From JBEBXQ01 sp040391535 (GTDB taxonomy: Bacteria; Bacteroidota; Bacteroidia; Cytophagales; Spirosomataceae), in assembly GCA_040391535.1 (NCBI GenBank), contig JBEBXQ010000081.1, positions 1 through 22,880 on the forward strand: 22,880 nt of DNA, written 5' to 3'. The position numbers and the translations under genes were made by a program. Under the pieces are notes generated by a model. The model searched no databases and was not told the DNA's origin. It worked only from the letters and a program-made list of their open reading frames with translations. This document shows, in pieces, positions 8,357 through 14,895 of the stretch (the first letter of the stretch is position 1; the number at the start of each line of letters is the position of its first letter).

Positions 8357-8650
8357 GGTACTAATCTACAGTAAAATACTGATTACTAATGTATTTTTTA
8401 TAAAAAAATAACATAATTGCCCGATAAATCTACTAATTGATATATCGAAATTATTTGATTGTAGAAAATTAGCAAGCCGGTTTTACAATATTATCCGGAT
8501 TCTGAAAACCAGTTCTGGCACCTTCCGTAATAGAAAGGTGTCTGTTTAAAGCCTGTTTTTACTGCTGATGTAAGACGGGTCGGCGTGAACCGGCGAAAGG
8601 GACAGCCATTAAGAGGCGATCAGATCCCGGACCTTATCGTTCTGCAATGC

Positions 8651-9217
8651 TCAGACTTTTAATAATCCACGGAAACCTCTGGCACCATAATAAGAATCAG
8701 CGCCATTATGGTAGAGAAAAACGGTGTTGTACCGCTTGTCGCAAAAAAGGGCTCCTCCAAGCTTTCTGATATTGGAAGGAGTGATTACCCAGCTTGATGT
8801 TTTCGTATCGAAATTACCTAATTGCTGCAATGCCCTGTATTGATCTTCGGTCATTAGTTCAATCCCCATTTCCTCCGCCATATTGACAGCACTGTCGGCA
8901 GGTTTATGCTCTTTCCTTGCTTCAAGCGCCTGGTGGTCGTAACAGATACTTCTTCGTCCTTTGGGACTTTCCGGTGAACAATCGACAAAAATGTACTGGC
9001 CGGTTTTCTCATCATAACCGATAACGTCAGGCTCTCCTCCCGTTATTTCCATTTCATTAAGTGACCACAGTTTTCCACTATCCGCTTCCAGCTTTGCCTG
9101 TACTGAGGCCCATTCTATTCCTTCATGGCGGTTTTTATTCTTCTCAAAACGTACTTTCAAGAGGTCAATCAGTTTTTTGCTTTCTTCAGCGGGCAATGAT
9201 TTTTTCTTATTTTTCAT
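8651..9217 (-). CDS. DUF4256 domain-containing protein
   Basis: 188 residues from the chosen ATG at 9217; the frame continues to an ATG at 9241 that would add eight unlikely residues. The whole protein is one DUF4256 domain, recognisable from ESKKLIDLLKVRFEKNKNRHE at the start, GIEWASVQAKL, SLNEMEITGGEPDVIGYD, the signature CSPESPKGRRSICYDHQALE, SSWVITPSNIRKLGGALFCD and the final YHNGADSYYGARGFRGLLKV. There is no signal peptide or membrane segment, so it is cytoplasmic. Function is unknown for this family. It follows the DUF1801/YdeI-like gene by 92 bases on the same strand; no clear terminator lies between them. Confidence 0.93.
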   Translation of the reverse strand: MKNKKKSLPAEESKKLIDLLKVRFEKNKNRHEGIEWASVQAKLEADSGKLWSLNEMEITGGEPDVIGYDEKTGQYIFVDCSPESPKGRRSICYDHQALEARKEHKPADSAVNMAEEMGIELMTEDQYRALQQLGNFDTKTSSWVITPSNIRKLGGALFCDKRYNTVFLYHNGADSYYGARGFRGLLKV

Positions 9218-9309
9218 AGTATTTGGATTTTTATAATACACATCGTCCTGTCTGATATTTCTGTACTGTCCTCACTTATCATGGCTGAACATTTATTCTT
9301 TCCTTCTAT

Positions 9310-9891
9310 CTAACGATCATTCAACCCCTTTCCATCGAGTATCTGCTGAATGCATTTTTCTATTCTTGATGCCCTTGTTCCCGATTGTTTCGGCGTGGAA
9401 AAATAAATGTTGTAAGCCCTTTGACGTCCTGGTGTCAACGCTGAAAAGGCCTTTTTCAGGGCCGGAATTTCATCCAGCTTTTGCTGAAACTCTTCAGGAA
9501 ATTCGAGAGAGGTATTTTTTAAAGCATCCACTTTCAGCCCCGCTCTTTCAACCTCAACCGCTTCTTTCACAAAAGCCCGCAGCACAGGTTCTTTTTCAAT
9601 AATATCGTTCAGATCAGCAAACCTTATCTGGCGGCCTACCTGCGTATTTTCCCCGGTTTTCACCAGTACTTCATCAGGATCTTTTAACAGCACACCCTTA
9701 AAAAACAGCACTGCCAGGTATTGCTTAAATCCCTGGATAACCACTATATTATTATTCTGAAAGGCATAGCAGGGTTTACTCCACTTCCAGTGTTCAGTAA
9801 GTCCGCAGTCCAGAAGGATCATCCTCAGTTGTTCCATTTCCTGCCGCCATTGCCTGGCATTACTTATATATTCGTCAACAGCCTGATTCAT
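9310..9891 (-). CDS. YdeI/OmdA-like protein with DUF1801 domain
   Basis: 193 residues from the chosen ATG at 9891. A further ATG at 9915 overlaps the candidate -10 box, so it is probably not used. The N-terminal half (about 1-110) is a DUF1801 (YdhG/YdeI-like) domain with QWRQEMEQLRMILLDCGLTE, HWKWSKPCYAFQNNNIVVI and YLAVLFFKGVLLKDP. The C-terminal 60 residues, with LEFPEEFQQKLDEIPALKKAF and TPGRQRAYNIYFSTPKQSGTRASRIEKC (given in two parts here for reading), form the YdeI/OmdA tail. The family is cytoplasmic and its biochemical role is not settled; some members are linked to stress or peptide resistance. It starts 53 bases after the DUF1501 stop and probably has its own promoter. Confidence 0.88.
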   Translation of the reverse strand: MNQAVDEYISNARQWRQEMEQLRMILLDCGLTEHWKWSKPCYAFQNNNIVVIQGFKQYLAVLFFKGVLLKDPDEVLVKTGENTQVGRQIRFADLNDIIEKEPVLRAFVKEAVEVERAGLKVDALKNTSLEFPEEFQQKLDEIPALKKAFSALTPGRQRAYNIYFSTPKQSGTRASRIEKCIQQILDGKGLNDR

Positions 9892-9914
9892 TAATAGATT
9901 TGGTTCACAATTCA

Positions 9915-9920
9915 ATTATA
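9915..9920 (-). promoter_or_regulatory. Candidate -10 box (TATAAT) for the DUF1801/YdeI-like gene
   Basis: The minus strand reads TATAAT (followed by TG) 24 bases upstream of the chosen ATG at 9891. TATAATTG also matches the Bacteroidota -7 consensus TAnnTTTG at all but one position. No clear -33 TTTG is seen at the right distance, so the call is tentative. Confidence 0.3.
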
Positions 9921-9944
9921 CTTTACAGAAAAGATAACACATCT

Positions 9945-11459
9945 TCAGCTCAGCAGTTCTTTTACCACATGACCATGTACGTCCGTAAGCCTGAACCGCC
10001 GTCCCTGAAATTTATATACCAGCTTTTCGTGATCAACACCCATCAGGTGCATGAGCGTGGCGTGGAAATCGTGAACATGTACGGGATCCTTGATAATATT
10101 ATAAGAAAAGTCATCCGTCTCTCCATAGCTGTAACCCGCCTTTACCCCGGCCCCGGCCATCCACATGGTAAAGCATCGGGGATGGTGGTCACGGCCATAA
10201 TTATCGGCTGTTAGTTTTCCTTGCGAATAGACCGTCCTGCCAAATTCTCCACCCCAGATCACGAGTGTATCTTCCAGCATTCCCCTTCTTTTCAGGTCAA
10301 GAATCAGCGCTGCTGTAGCCTGATCCGTATCTTTACATTGTCTGGCGATGTTTTTGGGCAATCCGTCATGAGAATCCCAGCCCTGATGATACAGCTGCAC
10401 AAATTTTACATCCTTTTCAAGCAGCTTTCTGGCCATCAGGCAATTGGCGGCATAAGTACCCGGATCACGGCTATCCTCTCCATACATCTCAAATACTTCG
10501 TCAGGTTCGTTGGCAAGACTCAGTACATCGGGAATGGAAGTCTGCATACGATAGGCCATTTCATACTGTGCTATGCGGTTTTCCACTTCAGGATCCATAT
10601 AGGATTCATTCTGCAACCTGTTCATTTTTGATAAATAATCCAGCATTTCTGCACGATCGGTATGATCGTATCCTTCCGGGTTATTCAGAAAAAGGACCGG
10701 GTCGGGCCCGGAGCGGAACTGCACGCCCTGATGCCTGGAAGGAAGAAAGCCATTGCCCCATAGCCGGGCATACAGTGGCTGATCCTTTGGCGCGTTTTTG
10801 GAAACCAATACAATGAAAGAAGGGAGATTCTTGTTTTCAGAACCCAGGCCATAGCTGATCCAGGAACCTATTGAGGGTCTTCCGGGCAACTGATTTCCGG
10901 TCTGTAAAAAAGTAATCGCCGGATCATGATTGATCGCTTCTGAAAAAAGGGACTTCACAATACATAATTCATCCACTACTCTGGCCGTATAAGGAAGCAG
11001 TTCACTTACCCAGGTATCCGATTTCCCATGCTTTTTAAATTTAAAAACGGAGGGTACCATTGGCAGCGAGCTCTGATTGGCACTCATGCCTGTCAGGCGT
11101 TGTCCCTGCCGCACCGAATCCGGTAATTGCTGACCGGCCAGGCCTGCCAGCTTAGGTTTATAGTCGAAAGTCTCAAACTGAGAAGGCCCGCCACTCATAA
11201 ACAGATAAACCACCCGTTTGGCTTTAGGTGCCATGTGTGGTAAAGCGCGTAATATTTCCGCTTCAAAATCAGAAGCACTGCTTCCGGAAGCACCTGAATG
11301 CATTACTTCACCCGATTTCCCGCAACCCATCAGCGAACCCAGCGCCATTGCTCCCAGGCCTAATGAAGTATTGACAAGAAAATGACGCCGGTCCTGTTTC
11401 CTGTGCAATTGACGGAATTCCGGGGTGTTCAACCTGAACTCTTCATCATGATGGTTCAT
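9945..11459 (-). CDS. DUF1501 domain protein (Tat-type lipoprotein, alkaline-phosphatase-superfamily-like)
   Basis: 504 residues. The N-terminus has a twin-arginine motif (DRRHFLV, Arg24-Arg25), a hydrophobic stretch and a lipobox-like LMGC (Cys46), so it is probably a folded protein exported by Tat and lipid-anchored. The rest is DUF1501: RVVYLFMSGGPSQFETFDYKP about 83-103, SEAINHDPAITFLQTG, GSWISYGLG, VKFVQLYHQGWDSHDG, TLVIWGGEFGRT, NYGRDHHPRCFTMWMAGAG and HDFHATLMHLMG. The Asp/His pattern recalls the sulfatase/alkaline phosphatase superfamily, but I see no standard nucleophile motif. It begins 2 bases after the DUF1553 stop, so the two are translationally coupled, as these families usually are. 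Substrate and reaction are unknown. Confidence 0.93.
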   Translation of the reverse strand: MNHHDEEFRLNTPEFRQLHRKQDRRHFLVNTSLGLGAMALGSLMGCGKSGEVMHSGASGSSASDFEAEILRALPHMAPKAKRVVYLFMSGGPSQFETFDYKPKLAGLAGQQLPDSVRQGQRLTGMSANQSSLPMVPSVFKFKKHGKSDTWVSELLPYTARVVDELCIVKSLFSEAINHDPAITFLQTGNQLPGRPSIGSWISYGLGSENKNLPSFIVLVSKNAPKDQPLYARLWGNGFLPSRHQGVQFRSGPDPVLFLNNPEGYDHTDRAEMLDYLSKMNRLQNESYMDPEVENRIAQYEMAYRMQTSIPDVLSLANEPDEVFEMYGEDSRDPGTYAANCLMARKLLEKDVKFVQLYHQGWDSHDGLPKNIARQCKDTDQATAALILDLKRRGMLEDTLVIWGGEFGRTVYSQGKLTADNYGRDHHPRCFTMWMAGAGVKAGYSYGETDDFSYNIIKDPVHVHDFHATLMHLMGVDHEKLVYKFQGRRFRLTDVHGHVVKELLS

Positions 11460-11461
11460 AA

Positions 11462-14400
11462 TTATCTGAGTGTTAAAGTCGCATCTGAATTTAAAATCGT
11501 GCTGGTAACAACGGAATATGCCGCCACACTAACCGGGTCAGCTGATACTTTGATCCGGTATTGTCCGTCTTCCAGCCAGCCTTTTACCTTTGCAGGCTGC
11601 TTCCTGAATTTACTGTATTCATGTTTGTAAAGTTCTTTCAGCAGGGTCAGTTCTTTTACCGACGGTTGGTGCCCGGTAAGTTTCTGATAAGTCAGGGCAA
11701 TGGCCATTTCCGGTTTTTCCATCGTTGCCATTTCTTCACCCAGTACCCGGGCACATTCATTGAAAGTCGGATCATTCAAAGTGACAAGCGCCTGTAAAGG
11801 CGTATTGGTTTCCTGCCGTCTCACTACACAATAGCTTCTCGAAACCGCATCAAAGGTCGACAGGGTAGGGTTGGGGACTGCCCTTTTCGTAACAATATAC
11901 AAACTGCGCCTGTACATCGCATCACCGGAATCCGCCTGATACCGGGCACTGTTGATTTCCCATAATCCTGCCGGCTGATAAGGTTTTATACTTTTTCCGC
12001 CAATGCTTTTATTCATCAATCCGCTGGCCATTAAAGCATTATCCCGGATCATTTCAGCCGTAAGGCGCCGTGAAGGGCCCCGGGCCAGCAGCCGGTTGTC
12101 GGGATCTTTTTCCCTCAGTTGATCTGTAACTCTGGTATCCTGCCGGAAAGTGGCTGTCATTACCATCATTTTATGCAGTTTCTTCACGTCCCATCCTGAT
12201 TCCATAAACGTAACCGACAGCCAGTCAAGCAATTCAGGATGAACCGGCATTTCTCCCTGATTCCCGAAATCCTCCGTTGTCTTTACCAGGCCAGTACCAA
12301 AAATATTCTGCCAGTAGCGATTCACCGCTACACGGGCTGTTAACGGATTTTTCCGGTCGGTAAGCCATTGTGCCAGTCCGTACCGGTTTTTGGGTAAAGT
12401 ATCCGGAAATTTCAGGATCGATTCCGGAGTAGCGGGGAATACTTCTTCCCCTTTGTTATCATATTCCCCTCTCAGCAATATATGTGCCTTCTTTCTGACG
12501 GGCATTTCTTTCATGACCATCAGTTCCTGAACCGGCTGCAACGCATCTGTCAGTCCGGTGCGTGCTTTGGTCAGATCTTTAAAAATATTGCGGCCCTGTG
12601 ATGAAACTGTTCTCAGGTAAAAATCTTTTAACAGCTGTCGCTCAGCCGCTGTGAGCATCTCCGCTTTTTTGATTCCTATGTCCATCCACGATTTTTTACC
12701 GGCAAGTATCTCCACTTCAAAAGGGATCAGTTCCCGCTCATAAACGGCGATATCATCCACTTTGCCACCTTTCAGCCCCAGCCCGCGCCACCAGCCGCCA
12801 ATCTGCAGCCCCACCTGCTGATTCCCCTTGAAAAGGATATCTTTCGTCAGCTCATCAGCGGTAATATCCGACTCCATTTCCTTCCCGTCAAGGAATATTC
12901 TGAGACCATTGGCACGGGCCGACCCGTCGTACGTCATCGTCAGGTGAACCCATCTGTTCTTAGGCATTTCCTGTTTTGATAATCTGGTAATCGCGTTGGC
13001 AGGAGCAGCATAGGCAAGATTTGCCTCCAGTTTATTCCCTTTCAGATATAAATGATAGCCTCTGAAATTATACAGTCTCTCCGCTATGCTTTTATGGAGG
13101 ATGACACCTTCATTTAATGATTCCGGAATAAAAACCTTAATGCCAATCGTGAATGGTTCAGACCTGCGGAAAACCCCGGTTTCTTTCAGATCCAGGTATA
13201 CGTCTCCATCCAGTTCGAGGGCCTTTCCCTGTTCATGGGCGACAAACAAAGGCTTGTCCCCGAGGGTTCCGGCATCCCGTTTCATCACTCCTTCTGATTT
13301 CCGGTTTTGCTGATTGCCGAGGGAGCTGTTATCAAAATTATAAAATGCCTGCAGGCCGGTAACCGGAATTTCCTGAGGAATTAGTGAACGATAGCGTTCT
13401 TCGCGCAGCCAGTTTTCGAAATCAGCAGGGGTACTTTCAATAAACGATTTGTATTCTTTTTCCAGATCATCCATCTTCCGGCGGATTTCTGACAGGTTTT
13501 TCTCCTGTTCCGCTGTGGGCAGGAGCATGGTAGGAGCAGGCATGGCATCATCCCAGGAGATTTGTCCGGCCTCCTGCACATTGTTGAAAAAACTGAAAAG
13601 CTCAAAATAGTTTTTCTGGGAGATCGGATCATATTTATGATCATGGCATTTGGCACAGCTTAACGAAATACCCAGCATGGCGTCACCAAAGGTATTGGTT
13701 CTGTCGACTACATATTCTGTCTGAAATTCTTCTTCCACTATGCCTCCCTCTGCATTCTGCTGGTGATTGCGGTTAAAAGCAGTAGCAATCAGCATCTCTT
13801 TTGTGGGGTTGGGCATCAGGTCCCCGGCGAGCTGCTCATGCAGAAACCGGTCGTAGGGCATATTATTATTAAAGGCTCCGATTACCCAGTCGCGATAAGG
13901 TGACATATCTCTGAGTCTGTCCACCGTATATCCATGCGAGTCGGCGAACCGGGCCAGATCAAGCCAGTCTGTTGCCATTTTTTCACCAAAATGAGGGGAT
14001 GCCAGCAAGCGGTCTGCCTGCTTTTCATAGGCATCAGGAGCAGGATCCTTCAAAAATGCTTCGGTTTCTTCCGGAGTGGGTGGTAATCCGGTCAGACTGA
14101 GAAAAAGCCTTCTGAGTAAAAGTGCCTTTCCGGCCGTTTCCGAAGGATTCAGCTGCTCTTTTTCCAGCCTTGACAAAATAAAATAGTCAATTTCATTGAC
14201 TGGCCAGTCCTTCTTTTTGACTTCAGGGACTTTTGTTTTTTGCGGGGCTGTAAATGCCCAGTGCGGCTTGTATTCGGCTCCGTCTTCAATCCATTTGATG
14301 AGCACTGCCTTTTCATGAGGAGAAAGCGTCAGGTGTGATTCCGGTGTGGGCATGACATACTCAGGATCTGTGGCCATGATCCGGTGGAAAAACTCACTTT

Positions 14401-14686
14401 TGGCAAGGTTCCCCGGGCTCACAGCGCGTTTACCCGGGCTTTCGGGCAGCTCACCATAAGCCATTTCTGCCATGTCAAGCCGTAACCCGGCCTTTTGTTT
14501 GGCCTTGTCCGGACCGTGGCATGCAAAGCACTTATCCGAAAGAACCGGTTTCACATGTACATTATAATCAAGCCTGTCAGGTAATAATTCATAAGCAACC
14601 TGTACCTCTTCAGGCAGATCAGGTTTACAGGAAAAGAAACTGAACAGCGATAAGCAGAGAATAATGATGACAACCGGGATCCGCAT
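11462..14686 (-). CDS. DUF1549-LamG-DUF1553 cytochrome-like lipoprotein (PSCyt1/PSCyt2/PSD1)
   Basis: 1074 residues from the ATG at 14686, chosen because it gives a clean lipoprotein signal (FSFFSC, Cys20); the open frame runs on upstream through the preceding terminator and is not coding there. Order: PSCyt1 with heme motif CFACH (Cys53, Cys56, His57) followed by GPDKAKQKAGLRLD; a linker with PTPESHLTLSPHEKAVLIKW; DUF1549 (PSCyt2) about 160-370 with DYFILSRLEKE, RRLFLSLTGLPPTPEE, WLDLARFADSHGY and a second CAKCH motif (Cys344, Cys347, His348); a LamG/concanavalin-like lectin insert about 445-660 (LQAFYNFDNSSLG, HLTMTYDGSA, GKVDDIAVYEREL); and DUF1553 about 765-1020 (RVAVNRYWQNIFGTGLV, ETNTPLQALVTLND). 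Probably periplasmic or surface-exposed, with up to two c-type hemes. It pairs with the DUF1501 gene. Confidence 0.93.
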   Translation of the reverse strand: MRIPVVIIILCLSLFSFFSCKPDLPEEVQVAYELLPDRLDYNVHVKPVLSDKCFACHGPDKAKQKAGLRLDMAEMAYGELPESPGKRAVSPGNLAKSEFFHRIMATDPEYVMPTPESHLTLSPHEKAVLIKWIEDGAEYKPHWAFTAPQKTKVPEVKKKDWPVNEIDYFILSRLEKEQLNPSETAGKALLLRRLFLSLTGLPPTPEETEAFLKDPAPDAYEKQADRLLASPHFGEKMATDWLDLARFADSHGYTVDRLRDMSPYRDWVIGAFNNNMPYDRFLHEQLAGDLMPNPTKEMLIATAFNRNHQQNAEGGIVEEEFQTEYVVDRTNTFGDAMLGISLSCAKCHDHKYDPISQKNYFELFSFFNNVQEAGQISWDDAMPAPTMLLPTAEQEKNLSEIRRKMDDLEKEYKSFIESTPADFENWLREERYRSLIPQEIPVTGLQAFYNFDNSSLGNQQNRKSEGVMKRDAGTLGDKPLFVAHEQGKALELDGDVYLDLKETGVFRRSEPFTIGIKVFIPESLNEGVILHKSIAERLYNFRGYHLYLKGNKLEANLAYAAPANAITRLSKQEMPKNRWVHLTMTYDGSARANGLRIFLDGKEMESDITADELTKDILFKGNQQVGLQIGGWWRGLGLKGGKVDDIAVYERELIPFEVEILAGKKSWMDIGIKKAEMLTAAERQLLKDFYLRTVSSQGRNIFKDLTKARTGLTDALQPVQELMVMKEMPVRKKAHILLRGEYDNKGEEVFPATPESILKFPDTLPKNRYGLAQWLTDRKNPLTARVAVNRYWQNIFGTGLVKTTEDFGNQGEMPVHPELLDWLSVTFMESGWDVKKLHKMMVMTATFRQDTRVTDQLREKDPDNRLLARGPSRRLTAEMIRDNALMASGLMNKSIGGKSIKPYQPAGLWEINSARYQADSGDAMYRRSLYIVTKRAVPNPTLSTFDAVSRSYCVVRRQETNTPLQALVTLNDPTFNECARVLGEEMATMEKPEMAIALTYQKLTGHQPSVKELTLLKELYKHEYSKFRKQPAKVKGWLEDGQYRIKVSADPVSVAAYSVVTSTILNSDATLTLR

Positions 14687-14776
14687 ACCAGACAATTGTA
14701 TTATTAAATCAATATTTACTCCAATATAAAGAATTAACAGATAAGATTTCTCTTTCTTTAAAAGAAACCGGCAATG

Positions 14777-14806
14777 CATAAATACTCCTGACGGGGAAAG
14801 AACAAA
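14777..14806 (-). promoter_or_regulatory. Candidate Bacteroidota-type promoter of the DUF1553-DUF1501 pair
   Basis: On the minus strand TTTG (14806-14803) is followed after 18 bases by TATTTATG (14784-14777), one mismatch from the -7 consensus TAnnTTTG. It lies between the terminator of the upstream operon and the DUF1553 start, predicting a leader of roughly 85 bases. Spacing is one base short of the usual 19-21. Confidence 0.3.
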
Positions 14807-14840
14807 GGATAGAAACTGTAATGGACATATCCCCCTGTAG

Positions 14841-14864
14841 AAAAACCCCCGAAATCCTCCGGGG
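14841..14864 (-). terminator. Intrinsic terminator after the cupredoxin-dehydrogenase gene
   Basis: On the minus strand CCCCG (14864-14860) pairs with CGGGG (14851-14847) across an 8-base loop and is followed by GTTTTTC. It lies 31 bases past the stop of the cupredoxin-dehydrogenase gene. A second, mutually exclusive pairing is possible: CATATCCCC / GGGGATATG, joining 14861-14869 with 14826-14834. Confidence 0.7.
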
Positions 14865-14895
14865 ATATGCATTTCAACTACGCCGGTACTGAGAT

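Larger units (their letters stand above)
7925..8650. other. 726-base intergenic region with unexplained structure
   Basis: No credible gene is seen on either strand. What it holds: a bulged long hairpin at 8016-8055; a plus-strand terminator-like element at 8085-8111; eight copies of the hexamer TTCAGG/CCTGAA between 8114 and 8356; duplicated words AAATACTG (8342 and 8374) and TACTAAT (8359, 8384 and 8431); an A/T near-palindrome at 8392-8410; and a weak hairpin at 8517-8542 (eight pairs, one G-U). It lies upstream of the secreted LRR gene and downstream of the DUF4256 gene, both on the minus strand, so part must be the LRR gene's promoter region. I could not place a convincing promoter. Confidence 0.6.

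Noticed and set aside
8392..8410. A/T near-palindrome TATTTTTTA/TAAAAAAATA as a terminator
   Set aside because: It has no G/C pairs, and low-complexity A/T runs form such palindromes by chance.
14765..14778. 14-base word AAACCGGCAATGCA shared with 647-660
   Set aside because: One or two shared 14-mers are expected by chance in a window of this size, and the flanking sequences differ.
14687..14872. N-terminal extension of the DUF1553 frame (62 residues)
   Set aside because: It runs through the intrinsic terminator and the candidate promoter and would bury the lipoprotein signal; the ATG at 14686 fits the family.
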